64,000 nt of DNA from positions 186,001 through 250,000 of the forward strand of contig WNNJ02001433.1 of assembly GCA_012934845.2 (NCBI GenBank), read 5' to 3'. Origin of the DNA: Pomphorhynchus laevis. Taxonomy: Eukaryota > Acanthocephala > Palaeacanthocephala > Echinorhynchida > Pomphorhynchidae. The notes beneath the pieces are model-generated. The model made no database searches and was not told where the DNA came from. It saw only the letters and a program-made list of their open reading frames with translations. Within the stretch, counting starts at the first letter, position 1. Each line of letters begins with the position of its first letter. Of this stretch, positions 1 through 12,429 are shown one piece after another. The position numbers and the translations under genes are program-made.

Positions 1-520
1 ATGGTAAAGTATTAGCATATTTAGATTGAAGATAAGAAAACAAGAAAAACAAGAAAGTGATCATGTGAGCTTCTCAGCAAGATAATCTCGAATGTCATTA
101 TGTCTTATAGTTGGTAAGTCACCTACTTGCAGGCTAATGAGTGACAAATATCAAATGGTTGATCACATGTGGAGTGGGCTGGCGGATCATGAGTCTGCCA
201 TTAATATCGTGCTGCAAGTGCATCCTGAAACTGTCATTTTCTAAGGTTACGATTGAGAGCATCAATCGGTTTTGTTGATAATCATGTAGAATCGCCCGAC
301 CCATTTGAGGGTAACCCTGAAAATGTATATAACTATATTAAGAAATTATTATTAAAAAATATATATCGACTTCCGAAGAAACCGAAGCTAGTAGGGGAGT
401 TTCGCATCGAAGTAAAAAAATGGAAATATAAAGACAAAAGAAAATAAAAAAGTCATCAAGAACACAAGAGCTAAGGTTTTAGGGGTTTTTAATTGCGGAG
501 CAGTACAACTGTTAACCACC
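1..520. other. Left-edge flank, no recognised gene
   Basis: No gene is recognised. One short open frame on the plus strand (253-447, 64 codons, lysine-rich C-terminus) resembles nothing I know and has no clear splice or promoter context; it could be chance or a terminal exon. The last five bases (516-520, CCACC) are the left target-site duplication of the Ty3/gypsy element that follows. Confidence 0.3.
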
Positions 521-605
521 TGTTGTAGAATAGAGACAACGAACCACAGAAAGTTTTATTCGTTAAAATTTAAAATAGTTAAAAAGTCATTAATAAGTCA
601 TTACA
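521..605 (-). repeat. 3' LTR of Ty3/gypsy fossil 1 (85 bp)
   Basis: Matches 4176-4241 along its length except for an extra stretch of about 19 bases near the CA end. Begins TGTAATGAC and ends CAACA on the minus strand; the polypurine tract GGGAGAA abuts it at 606-612. Confidence 0.85.
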
Positions 606-3600
606 TTCTCCCGGTTTTTAATTCCAATTCCTCCTGCGTATTATTCGTCCTCTGGACGAGCGATCGGGAAGGAAGCTGAAAGGATCATCATTTTTCTCTC
701 TATGTCGTGCTTAAGGGGTTGATGTAGTATTTTATGTGGGCTTGGCGTATCGCTTTCTGGTTGACTTGATTCGGTTGTCCTTTCATTAGTTAGCAGTTCA
801 TTGTCAGAATTTGACTCTTCTGTATGATCTGTTGGAAGGGAATCGTCACATAATGTTGGCTTGGGTGGGGACCAGGTCAGATGTCGACACCGTTGATTCC
901 CGCCCGTCTTCGTAGCGGATCCTGGAGTAGTGAGGTGTCGAGTGAAGAATTTCGATCACTAGAGGGTCGGTCTTTGATTGACGTACAAAGTTTCTAAGAT
1001 TAGCCGGGCCTGATATTAGCCATTCCGGAATCGAGTAACTATTGCTGGACTTACTCGTGAAATTAAACATTCTTTCGTGCGGGGTGCACTTGGTTGACGT
1101 GCAGAGTAGTAATCGAATAGAGTGCAGTGCTGTATTCAGAACTAGTTTCCAGTTAGCATCAGTGAGTCTTCTGGATCGTAGAGCGAGCTAGATGGTCTTC
1201 CATACTACTCTGTTAACTCTATCGCATTGCCCGTTTCCAATGGGATGATATGGGGTAGAATGGGAAATAATGGTTCCGTTGCTCCAAATAAAGTCGCGTA
1301 GTTCAGTTGACATAAAGTAGCTCCCTCGGTCCGAGTGTACGGCATCTGGTGCTCCGACAAGAGAGAACAAGTTTTGTAGGCAATTGATTACCGTCTGTGA
1401 AGAGGTATTCTCGCAGGGATATACGAACGGATAGCGTGAGTACTCGTCAACAATTACTAGCATGAATTTATCACGATCAGTGGTAGGCTTCGGACCAACA
1501 AGGTCCATTGATATACGTTCAAATGGTCTTCTGGCTGAGATTAGTTGATATTGCTGAGGTCTGTGAAATCGAGGCTTGATTCTAGCGCAAGTGGATCACT
1601 CCATACATACTTTTCGGACCTTGTTTATTGAGCATAGCAGGTTCCTTTGCTTGACGAAGTAGTTCAGGCGTGTGATCCCAGGATGACATAGTAAGATGTG
1701 TAGGTCTTTTAGCGAGGTTGAGGTTGCAGCACATGTGGGGCGAGACAGAGCATATGTTGCGAAGTTTTTCCGCCCGGGACGATATTGTATATCATATGTA
1801 TAGTTTAAGAGCTCTAGTCTCCAGCGTGTAAGCTTATCGTTTTTAATGCGGTTTTTGGATGATGATCCGAACAGAAATAAGATAGCTTGTTGATCTGTAA
1901 TTATAGTAAATTTTCTACCTATTAGGAAGTATCTCCATTTCCTAATCGATTCGACTATGGCTGCGGACTCACATTCTATGGCTTTGTTTAATGTTCGCGA
2001 AAAGAATGCAACAGGTCTACCTTCTTGCGATAAGATGGTAGCAAGTGATATTCCTGAGGCGTCTGTTTCTATGGTGAACGGTTGATTGTCATCTATGGCT
2101 GATAAGGACGCATGAGCTATTTAGGCTTTTAGTTGGTTCAGGCAGGTGTTCTGTGCTTCGGTCAAAGGAAGACTTTCAGCGTTTAGGAGTGGGCGAATTG
2201 CTTCTGAGTAGCGCTGTATACATTGGCTATAGTACGAGAGCATCTCAATGAGGCGTTTTAGTGCCTTAAGTGACGTTGGAGACGGGAAGTCAAGAAGTGG
2301 CTGCAGTCTTTCAGAATCTGGTTGGATTTTGCCATCATGTATGAGATGACCGAGATATGTCAACTTTGCTATCGAGTAGGAACACTTCGCGTGATTCAGC
2401 TTCATCTTGCACTTATCAAGCACTTTCGGAAGGCCTCTAAGTTAGCATCGTGTTCCGCCATATCTCCACCAGCCACTACAATATCGTCGACGTAAACAAA
2501 GGTTGCACTGAGATGGCTATCCTGAATGATGATGGTCATGACTCGCTGAAAAGCGGTCACTGAGTTTGTAAGGCCGAACGGGATTTTCTTATACTGGTAC
2601 AGCTTACCATTGGCCTCGAAGGCAGTATATACTTCTTTATTTAGTGGGCACTGATAATATGCAGATTGTAAGTCTAGCTTGGAAAAGTATTTATACTTTG
2701 CTAGTTGCTTTATGAGATCATTGATTTTTGGCATTGGAAATGCATCAGGTTCGGTAAATCTGTTGATGATCCTCGTGTAGTCTACGACAAAAACTTGTGC
2801 GCGCCAGGGTGAATTCGACTTTTCGATTGTCTGATGATAACAATTTGCGTATTTCTTCTTTGATATACTCTTGGTCTATTTTCGACTAATAGTTTGATTT
2901 TGTAGAGATGGGATGTATGTCACTAGATAGGTTGCTGACGAGTTGTGGTGGGTCGACATTGAGATGACCGCAGAGATCTAGTGCAGTTTTTTGTCCGTCT
3001 GCATATAGGAATTACACTTTAGCATTCCTTTTCATGAATTCCTGACCAAGGATGAGCGGTGAGTATAGTTTAGGTATCACCAGGAGCTTTAGTCCTCTAT
3101 ATAGTCTATGTCCAACATGCATGCTTAAATAACAATGGCCAATAGTTGTTGACGTTTGATCAGCAGAGGCTAGACTGATGGTGTTTTTTGAGGGGTACAT
3201 CCGAATATTGAGGCGATTGAACGGATCTGATGAGATAAAGTTGCTTAGGCTGCCACTGTCGACGAACTCGGATGTCTTGATATTACAAATTTTCACGTGT
3301 ACCAAACTGTATCCGTGCATTATTAGCGGGTATGAGGTTGCTAGTGTATTCACACTTAGAGCTGAGCATTGAGTTTGCTTTAATCTACACACGTGTGCAA
3401 AGTAACCAGGCTTTCCACATTTGTAGGAACTGGCGTATTTGGCCGGGCATTTGAATCAATATTGACAGGACCTTCCACAAAATTGGTATTTATCGGTGCT
3501 CTTTGGGTCTGAATGAGTTGTTCGGAATCTGGGGATAGCCGCACAGTCAGGAATCTCTTCGGAGGCGCTGTGGGTTGAGTTGTTGGTTAGATCAGAGAAT

Positions 3601-4175
3601 TCGTTTGTAGAGGGAGCCTGCACATAGTTTTGTGCCAAGATTTAAGCCGTTTCCATTGTTCGAGCAATGTTGGTGACCATTTCGAGGGTCAATGATTTCT
3701 GCTCCAGAAGCTTTTTTCTGATCTGATGATCTTTAAGACCAGCTATGAAGGCTTCTCTGATTGCTTCATCTGAGTGTACTTTAGCCGATACTTCTTGAAA
3801 GTCACAGTCCTTAGATAGGATGTTGAGCTGGCGAATATAGTCACTAATGATTTCGTCACTCCCTTGTTTTCTAGTGGATAGGCGATGTCGGGCATGGATG
3901 ATATTCGGTGGTTGAGGAATGTAGTTGTCAGAATAACTCTAGTTTCCTCATACGTATTGCACTCTGCAATGAGTTCATAGACATCCGTTGAGATGTAGTT
4001 GATCAGTAGGTGCAGCTTGTTAGGAGGCGAGCGGCATTGGAGGCCGACATCTCGTCCATGCAGTTCTCGAATGACCGTAGTTAGTGCTTCCACTCGGCAG
4101 ATGTCGTTTCAGGTTTGCCTTCAAACTTACTTGGGCGAAGCATCGAGTCCATTGAGAACAATTCAAAGAATAAAG

Positions 4176-4241
4176 TGTTGAACGAAGGTTTTATTCGTGA
4201 AAATCTATAATAGTTAAAAAAGTCATTAATAAGTAATTACA
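4176..4241 (-). repeat. 5' LTR of Ty3/gypsy fossil 1 (66 bp)
   Basis: Pairs with the LTR at 521-605. The gag start lies about 25 bases inside it on the minus strand. Confidence 0.85.
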
Positions 4242-5442
4242 CCACCCAAGGCGATAATCCATTCCATCTCCAACAGACGCGATCAACCAAAGTCGTACAA
4301 TTTTGTTCGAGACTTTGACCGATACTTCATGCACAGTTCGTGTACATCTAACATTGAGAAGCCACGAACGCAGAACAGCTGTTTCAACTGAGTTATTCAA
4401 ACGCAGCGACATCCACACCTGTGTTAGATCTGCAATCAGAAGATAACATTCAATATATCTGATAATAAACGCTTCGAGTATAATGGATAGAGCGAACTGT
4501 GGAACCAAATGCATGGCTCTCTTTAGAATGCTTTCGAATTCACATAATTTAAATTTCAGTTGAGAATGTCGCCTGAGAAGAATAAAGCATATGCGATTTT
4601 AAGAGACTCATAGATACAATGCGTAATGCCTTAGGCTCATGTAGTCCAACGCTTCGATAGAGGAAACTTAATGTTCTACAACATTAATCCACAATCATAG
4701 AAGAGTGAAGAAGATTTTTTAAGTTACCCGATATCACAACACCTAGACCAGTAAAATGATTTACTGACTTAACATCTAGACATTCTACGACATTTAGACA
4801 GTCATAGAAGAGTAAAGACGAGTTTTTAAGTTAGCCGATATCACAACACCATTAGCAAAACATCAAGTTAGCCGATATCACATTTAGGTATTCGACGACA
4901 TTTAGACGCAGTCATAGAAGAGTAGCAGAGAGCTAGAACAATCACTAACAGAATCTAATGGGCACTGCAGTTTTACATGATAAGCGTATAGTAGGCAACT
5001 GAGTAAGCTTGTGTCATTTCAAAAGAGTCACCAACTCGTACAGCGAAAGTAAATGTATTGGAGAATTCGAGTATCCAACTTTTATAAAAGATGGATCAAG
5101 TTATCTTGATCAGTGTTTTAGATTTGCAATTTTGGAAAAGAATCAATAAAATACTATTTATAGTATTTAAGAATATAGTATTTGAAGTACCTAAATATTT
5201 TAATTTTTAAATTTTAATATTTAGTATTTTTATATGTTTTTTATCTCTTCTCTTTATTAATAATGGTCTAAAATATACAGAATAAATTGTCTATAAAAAT
5301 AAAAAATTTAAAAAGTAAATTGTCTATAAATATACAGAGTACTATAGGTGCGTAAGTCAAAACTGTTTGTTTTTTATTCCAGCTTACTAAATTATCGTTA
5401 CTTAAGAGTACAAATAACATTTCTTTAGATTTAAAAGGCATT
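4242..5442. other. Intergenic, with degenerate short repeats
   Basis: No gene recognised. Between about 4690 and 4930 three imperfect copies of a motif containing CATAGAAGAGT and GATATCACAACACC follow one another. 5100-5440 is very AT-rich with nothing recognisable. Confidence 0.4.
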
Positions 5443-5786
5443 TTAAAATGGATAACGATAATGAGAGTAAAGGTGAATCCGAGCGGAGATCTTTGAATAA
5501 CGCCAGAGAAGAGAGAGGAAGATCTGAAGATAAAGACACATTGGAATATACACGGAAAGATCGTTCAGAGAGATAAGAGCGGAACCAGGATACAGTAGCA
5601 GAAGAAAAGTCATAGTTGTGCCGAAGGCGATGAATAGGATAAAATGGCCAACAATGTCAAATGCAGAAGAATAATTACGGCACTGCAGTTTCTTATCGCA
5701 AGCAAGAAGTAAATTAGAGAAAACTTTGTTGTAGGCCAACTCAGTAAAATTGTGAGATCGGAAATTAGATTAAAAAGGAGTATAGA
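5443..5786 (-). mobile_element. LINE reverse-transcriptase fragment (inner part), CR1/jockey type
   Basis: Minus-strand translation in two frames gives the block typical of CR1/jockey-type LINE reverse transcriptases: an AFD-containing motif A (FDIVDHFILLHRL), then SWFRSYLSER and GVIQGSALG (motif B). The reading frame is interrupted by small indels. The fragment stops exactly where the Ty3/gypsy element starts at 5787 and resumes beyond its far end at 11774, so the LINE was the target of that insertion. Confidence 0.8.
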
Positions 5787-5885
5787 TGAACCGATAATTA
5801 GAATCCAACAAATAGAGATTATAAAGGCTTTATTCAAAATCATGTAGAAATAGAAGTTAGATCAATAGTTTATAGTTTCATAACA
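5787..5885 (-). repeat. 3' LTR of Ty3/gypsy fossil 2 (99 bp)
   Basis: Nearly identical to 11675-11773 over 99 bases; starts TGTTATG on the minus strand and ends GGTTCA. Confidence 0.85.
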
Positions 5886-8584
5886 TTTACTGCAGCAATA
5901 TAGTCTTTCAGATATGAACGTTGTTTAGTTTTTCTTGACGATTTTCTGAATTGCATGCTAGGTATTTCGTTCATTTTATAACTGGCGTAAATTCTTCTTC
6001 ATCGGACTCATTAAGGGCATTTGGATTAACGTCTGTTGGAATCGGAAAATCATCCGACTTATGATTACTATCGTCAGAGAATGTACGCTTATGTATCTCT
6101 TGAGAAGCCTGATGTATTTCTGGTTGAGCGTTCTGAAAATCGGATGATTTGATAGTACTGGGACATCCCGATAAGTATTGTGTTGATATAGTGTCCTGAC
6201 AACAATATTCTCGTTCAATAATTGCATAATTGGAATTAGCGTGAATCAATTTCGCGAGTTCAATAGGTACTTCTTACTTTGTTTGACGATCAAAACACTT
6301 AACATATACGTCATTAGAGCCTATTAAGCACTCTGGCAAGGAAATTCCGTTTTCGGTTCGTCTGCTGAATTTGAAAAATCTTGAATGAGGAGTTTCATTA
6401 GTAGTGATGAATAGTAATGATCGAATTGAATGCAATGCGTCAGGCATAATCGTTGGGCACTTCTCAACAGGCAATGATAAATCATGCAACCGCAGGGAAA
6501 TTGCTTTCCAAATCATCCCATTGTACTTCTCGACTTGTCCATTGGAAGATGGGTGATATGGTATAGAGTGAAATAGTGATACTCCTTTTTGTAAAAGGAA
6601 ACGACGGAAATCGGTGGAGGTAACACAGGTTCCTCTATCTGTGTGAATGTTATCGGGCTAGCCTAAAATTGTGAAGATTTGATCAATTTTTATCAACTAG
6701 AAGGTTGATAAAAATTCGGCTTTAGAACCGCATAGCTGTTGCAGTTACGCGATATTTGATGTACGTCATCTATTGAGTAGGGCAAGTTTTTGAGTTTTAT
6801 ATAATGCCATAGACGTGTTATACCGGGATGACACATCTGTTTATGTAAATCCTGTAATTTGGATAAATCGTCAGTAATACTGTTAATAGCAACTAGTGAA
6901 AGAGCATCAGCAGCTATGTTTTCTTGTCCTCGACGATAAGATATATCAAAACAGTATTGTGATAGTTCCATACGCCATCGCTCCATTTTGTCATTTTTGA
7001 TCTTACTGCCACATGATTGAGTGAATATATAAGAAACTGCTCATTAGTCAGTGACAATGGTAAATACTCGCCCTGTAAGATAATGCCTCCAATATCGAAC
7101 GGCCTCGATTATAGCTAAGGCTTCTTTTTCAATCGTTGGGTCGCGTTTGGCATTCTTATGTAGTGTTCTTGAAAAAAAGCAACAGGCTTTTCGTTTTGTG
7201 AAAGAGTAGCACCAATAGCATAATCGGAAGCATCAGTTTCTAAGACAAAATGTTCAGATAAATCGATTGCCGAAAGAGTAGCAGATGACAATTGCTCTTT
7301 CAGTTCTTAAAAGGCATCTCTAGCATCGGATAATAACGGAAATTCTGTATTCGCCAATGGGTAGACTACTTTTGAAAACCCTTTTATCCATCTAGGATAG
7401 TGAATAAATAGGTCAATGATACGTTTCAACTATCTGAAGTTGGTAGGCTCAGGTAAACTCATGATCGGTTGTACGCGGCTTCGATCAGGAGAGATCAATC
7501 CATCTTTGATTTGATATCCCAAAATGCAAATATCAGTGGAATTAAATACACATTTTTCATCGTTGAATTCAAGATTATAGCGCTGTGCAACTTCTTTGAA
7601 AGGATTCAGATTTTTATCATGATCGTCTCTTGTTTTTTCAGCAATAACCACGTCATCCAAATAGCAAAACGTTAATGAGAGTGGTTCATTCTTAAAAATC
7701 TGGGACATCACTCGTTGAAAGGCTGCGACTGCGTTTGTTAGGCCAAAAGGCATACACTTGAATTGGAAAAGTTCTCCGGCTGCCTCAAAAGCTGTATACT
7801 CTCGGTCTTCAATAAGTATAGAAATTTGATAATATGTTCGTTTTAAGTCGATACGACTGAAAACACCGTACGGTGAGAGTCGATCAATTATATCGTCAAT
7901 TCTAGGCAGAGGAAACGCGTCTAATATTGTGAATTTGTTGATGGTCTGACTGTAGTCTATTACCATTCTAGTCTTTTGTTTAGATTGCACTAGAACAACT
8001 TGGGCTCTCCACGGCGAATTACTATGCTCAATGATGTTATCCTTCAAGAGAGATTCTACTTCAGCTGCAATAAAAGCTTGGTCTTCTGAGTTTCTTCTAC
8101 AGGACGGGATCGAAATAGGATGAACATCGTTCGTCAAAAAGGGAATAGCGAATGCGGTTCAATCTTCATAATAGCACATATTGAATTAACGTGAATATAA
8201 TGTTCTTTTCCTCAGAGGTTCATCGTTACCGCTGAGTGGAGATTCATAAAAGGCATACTAAGTATTACATCGGTCACTAAGTTTGGAAGGACAAATAACT
8301 GTGTATTAGGATATTCTTTCTCCATAAATCGAACTGTACATCAAACCATGCCTCTCAATGAGCATTTATAGCTGGATGAAGCCATGCTAACTTTTAAGTC
8401 GGAAGGAATTACAGTAAGTTTGCACTTTTCTACAGTATCATTTCGAATCAGATAAATTGCACTTCCACTATCAAGTAGTGTCTGGCAGAGTTGGCCATTG
8501 ATAGTAGTTTGATACTATTTCGGTTGCTCTTCTGGATGCTTTGACATGCAAACTTTTGCAAAATGGCTTGGTTTGTGGCATATT

Positions 8585-8862
8585 CTACAGTGTACGTTAC
8601 GAGCAGGGCAGATAGATCGTGAATGTTTAATGTTTCCACAGAAGAAACATTTAGGACTATTTCGGGATATAGCACATAGGTCCAAACTGGTTTATATTTT
8701 TACAGTGTACGTTACGAGCAGGGCAGATAGATCGTGAATGTTTAATGTTTCCACAGAAGAAACATTTAGGACTATTTCGGGATATAGCACATAGGTCCAA
8801 AACTGGTTTCCACAGAAGAAACATTTAGGACTATTTCGGGATATAGCACATAGGTCCAAAAC
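8585..8862. repeat. Local duplication of the nucleocapsid region beside the PLE
   Basis: A segment of the zinc-knuckle region is repeated: a stretch of about 105 bases at 8587-8691 recurs from about 8701, and its last 47 or so bases (TTTCCACAGAAG to ATAGGTCC) occur a third time at about 8810-8860. The duplications directly abut the PLE 5' end near 8870, which suggests they arose with or after that insertion. Confidence 0.75.
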
Positions 8863-8869
8863 TGTTTTA

Positions 8870-11056
8870 AATAATTCTAAAAGTAAAGAAATAATAGGGT
8901 CAGATTTAAGTAAATATATTCCTAAAATAAGGTATAAACTCTACCACCATTAGGACGAAAAATTTGTAATTATAATAAAGAATTAAAATCAATATGTAAC
9001 GATAATATTAGAAACATAATGGAAACATAATGCAATTGTAAAAGTCTTAGTTTTGATAAAATAAATGAACATATATGTACCCATAATCTAGAATTAATTG
9101 AAAATTGTGAATTAAGAAAGCTGCTATCAAAAGGATATAAATATAGATTAAATAATAACAACGACAAAAATAAAATTTACAATTCGTTATATAATTACTT
9201 AAATGATTACTTTAGTAAGCTGATTAATAGTGAAAGCTCGAATATATCTAAGATAAAAATTTGGAAAGATTATATATTTGATAAATTAAAAATAAAATGA
9301 AAATAACAAACAATTATAAAAGGAAAGATAAAGTTAATAAAGATATGTATAAAAAACTTACTAAATTAAAGGATAACTATATAATAACAACTATTGATAA
9401 AGCTAGTAATAACTTTGTCTTCATATGCAAAAAGCTTTATTATGATATACTAATAAAAGAGGTTAATTCTAATGATTTAAATGTAAATCCAGCATATGAA
9501 CGTAGAGTTGAGTTTAGAAACAATTATTACAAGTCACTGTTCTATAATGGATAAAAGGGTATAAAGGTTGAATTAGATAATAAAACTATACCTATATTAT
9601 ATTGGAATCCAAAATTACATAAAAATCCAATAAAACCTAGGTTCATATGTAGTGCGTTTAAATGTACATTAAAACCACTTTCTGTCTATATGAAGAAAAT
9701 ACTTAAAGTAATTAAAGCACATTTTAAAAAATATTGCAAGGTAATCGAAATTAATACTGGTATAAAACACTATTTCAGTATTAATTCTACAAAAGAATTT
9801 TTAGAACAGACAAAAGGAATAAATTTTCAAAATATAAATACATACGATTTAGTACGCTTTATACAAATCTAGATTTAGTAGATATTAAAGAAGCGTTAGT
9901 AAAATTAATTAACCTTATATTCGAAAAAGATATACATATATATGTTATAATAATTATAACGCCTATCTAACAAAAATTAAACCATCAAATAAATATTAAT
10001 ATATGGATAAAATTGAATTAATAGAATCCTTAAATATTTTGATAAATCAAAATTATTTAAAAGTAGGGACATCTATATTTAGGCAAGTAAAAGGTGTTCC
10101 AATGGGTGGTAATAGTAGCCCAATTATAGCTGACTTGTTTTTAAGCTTTATAGAATATGAATTTGTTCATAAATGTGTAAAAACTAAATCTAAACAATAT
10201 AAATATATGAAATATATGTTTCGATACATTGATGATATATGTGTATTTAATCTAATAATTTTTATTCAATTAGTGAACAAATTTATCCAGAAAGCCTTAT
10301 TCTTAACAAAACCAATATTAATGATAAAGAAGGTGTATATCTAGATATGAACATTAAATTAACATTAACTAAAACTACTATTAATTTATATCGTAAAGAT
10401 GACATATTTAAATTTACAAGAAACATATTTTTGCATGAGCATTCATGCATTCCATATAATATAAAATATAATACATTAAATAATGAAATTTTAAGAATTG
10501 CAACAATATGTAATGATATTGGCTTTCTTCAAAATCATTTAAATAATTTAATAGATACATATTTAAAACTAGGTTACTATAAAAATAACATCAAGCAGAA
10601 AATAGTAAAATATATAAATCAACACAATAATATAAAGAATAAATTTAAACTCTAAGTGGCAAATTTTTATGGATGGATAATAAATAATATACTTTGCATT
10701 AGAATAAGATACTAGATAGTTTTTTCAGAGGAAATACATCATTAGCATGTATTTGGCCCCGCTTCTATGTTGGGTAGAGGAGTTAGGGGCCGAAACCTGA
10801 TAGCATAGCAGTTCCTCCTGATGACCTCTAATTCTTATTCTGATACAACGTCTGTTATTTATTAGTCAATTCATAAAAATGACGTTTATTTTAAATTTTA
10901 TTTTTTTTATTTTATTTTAACTTGATTAAAATTATAGCAAATCTAAAAACAATTATTAATTTTATTATTCAATTATTAAATTTTGATTTAGCATTATTAT
11001 GTTTTGTTTATTTTATAATTATATAACAATACGTAGACTCAGTTAGCTGATTTAAT
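8870..11056 (+). mobile_element. AT-rich Penelope-like element, copy 1 (5'-truncated)
   Basis: Encodes a PLE-type reverse transcriptase in pieces on the plus strand: an upstream block (about 8940-9290, with CNC and HICTHNLELIEN), the finger region (9297-9872, YWNPKLHK and KPLS), and the palm (10003-10655) with [19 protein letters not shown] and the active site YIDD. The frame has several stops and shifts. No GIY-YIG endonuclease is seen; in Naiad-type PLEs that domain is N-terminal and could be lost by 5' truncation, while EN-minus families lack it, so the type is open. The 3' end (10660-11056) carries a conserved structured segment (10761-10835). Nearly identical to the copy at 29583-32575, so the family moved recently. 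It lies within gag of the Ty3/gypsy fossil. Confidence 0.85.
10761..10835 (+). ncRNA. Candidate reordered hammerhead in PLE 3' end (copy 1)
   Basis: Contains GAAA and CUGAUGA cores plus GUA followed by GAGGAG, which can pair with UUCCUC just before CUGAUGA (stem I); GAGUUAGGGG pairs with CCUCUAAUUC (stem II, two unpaired C next to the core). Strand order is GUA, GAAA, CUGAUGA, not a cyclic permutation of a normal hammerhead. The stem III arm is damaged here compared with 32292-32374. A weaker case than the 30 kb family. Confidence 0.35.
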
Positions 11057-11674
11057 CGTCAATGAGATTATCAGATGATTGTGGCACGTCTATATTGTTA
11101 ATTGACGGATTTTCGGTATTTAATTGATTGAAGGACGAAGCTTGATAGTGAGCAGATTCAATGACTCACGCAAGTTTATAGGCGTATTTTTTAGTAAACG
11201 TAAGTGCCTCAAGCAGCCGCTTACGAGTAAGTTGTGAAGAAATTCCGGCAACAAATGTCACGCAAAAATAAATCACGGTGTTAGTCGAAGGTTGTAGCTT
11301 TGAAAATCACTTGATTACCGAGGGATTCCAATGATCGAATGCATTGATCGACTGCTTGCGCCGATTCTTGACGTAAACTACGAAGTTTATGACGAAGGTA
11401 AACGTCTCTTGTTTCTTTCTGAAATGCTCTTTTGAGTGCAGTTATTGCATCGTTGTAGGATTCACAACCGTCCATTAATTCGAAGACTGATGCAGTCACG
11501 TGATTGATCAGAAGATCGTATTTTTGAGGTTCAGTAACCGTATCGATTGATCGTAAAAACGCTTCGAATCGTTTGTACCAATGATTCCATTCGAAAGTAC
11601 ATGTGTGTTAATCAGGACTCAAATCAAGAATTGACGGCTTCAGTAATTTGTCCATGTAATAATTTTGAATAAAT

Positions 11675-11773
11675 TGAACCGATAATTAGAATCGAACAAA
11701 TAGATATTTAAATGGCTTTATTCAAAATCATCTAGAAATAGAAGTTAGATTAATAGTTTATAGTTTCATAACA
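11675..11773 (-). repeat. 5' LTR of Ty3/gypsy fossil 2 (99 bp)
   Basis: Pairs with 5787-5885; the gag start codon lies about 20 bases inside on the minus strand. Confidence 0.85.
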
Positions 11774-12290
11774 ATATAGTTTGGACACAGAGAGATATAT
11801 TAGCATGTTTGAACACAAGAATTTTAAGAAATTTAGAGACAGTTGGAAGGTTAGAGATAATGCGATATAAGGAAGCCGGTAAGGGATTAAGGGAAGTCTT
11901 CTTGAGAAGCGATATAACTACGCGGATTTCCACGTAGTACGAAAATAGCCATTTCGATTGAAAGATTTAAACATTGAGGTTAGAAAATGAGCAAGTTGAA
12001 CGACTAAAGATTTTAGTATATAAGTAGGAAGAGTATTAGTAGGTGACGTTTTGCTATGTAAAGATAAGATCACACGAGAAACCTCGTTAACAGAATCAGG
12101 AAGAAGATAAAAGAGTTATGACAGTCGAAGATCAAGCAAAGAAGACGAGATCGAAGAAAAATGCGTGCCTAGGATAGTTTAATCGATTGAAGATCAACAG
12201 TTGGTTGGTCGAAGAATTTGATATAGTTCATCAGTGAAGGCTTAAGACTGATACTGATCAGCAATATTTTGATGGGAAAACATGCAAACA
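11774..12290 (-). mobile_element. LINE reverse-transcriptase fragment (N-terminal part)
   Basis: The minus strand reads as the start of a CR1/jockey-type LINE reverse transcriptase: TLPTYILKSLVVQLAHFL, then FRTTWKSA, and in a shifted frame KKTSLNPLPASYRIISNLP. It is the other half of the fragment at 5443-5786, separated by the Ty3/gypsy insertion. Frames are broken by indels. Upstream of about 12290 no LINE sequence is recognised. Confidence 0.78.
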
Positions 12291-12429
12291 AAATATCGAT
12301 ATTGCATCACTACGAACTAGAATTTATTAGCCAGTGCTTCGTCGATGTACCTATACATCGACGACATATTTAAAATGCGGAAATGCGGAGAAGAGAATTT
12401 AAAAGATTTTTGACGAAACTAGATAATTT

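Larger units (their letters stand above)
521..4241 (-). mobile_element. Ty3/gypsy LTR retrotransposon fossil 1
   Basis: A broken Ty3/gypsy element on the minus strand. In its own direction the parts are: 5' LTR (4176-4241), gag (about 3650-4165), an aspartic protease region around a DSG motif (about 3000-3400), reverse transcriptase with a YVDD active site (about 2400-2830), RNase H (about 1800-2300), integrase core (about 1190-1510) and integrase C-terminus (about 640-1070), then a purine-rich polypurine tract beside the 3' LTR (521-605). Both LTRs begin TGTAAT and end AACA. Perfect 5-bp duplications (CCACC) lie at 516-520 and 4242-4246. The coding region has roughly eight or more breaks, so it is inactive and not young. 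The LTRs are unusually short. Confidence 0.88.
5787..11773 (-). mobile_element. Ty3/gypsy LTR retrotransposon fossil 2, split by a PLE
   Basis: A broken Ty3/gypsy element on the minus strand with matching 99-bp LTRs (11675-11773 and 5787-5885, starting TGTTATGAAAC). In its own direction: gag (11645 to about 11060), then a Penelope-like element insertion (8870-11056), a double CCHC zinc-knuckle nucleocapsid region (about 8540-8690), protease (about 8200-8500), reverse transcriptase with YLDD (7430-8137, the best-kept part), RNase H (about 7000-7420), integrase zinc-binding HHCC region (about 6690-6900), integrase core and C-terminus (about 5970-6660). About ten breaks besides the PLE. It lies inside a LINE; flanks show near-matching 5-bp sequences (ATAGA and ATATA). 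Confidence 0.87.

Noticed and set aside
4191-4514. 107-codon minus-strand frame overlapping the 5' LTR of fossil 1
   Set aside because: No recognisable domain, and it crosses the LTR border, so it cannot be a single ancestral gene.
5443-5843. Hydrophobic minus-strand frames that look like a membrane protein
   Set aside because: They are off-frame readings of the LINE reverse transcriptase and of the LTR.
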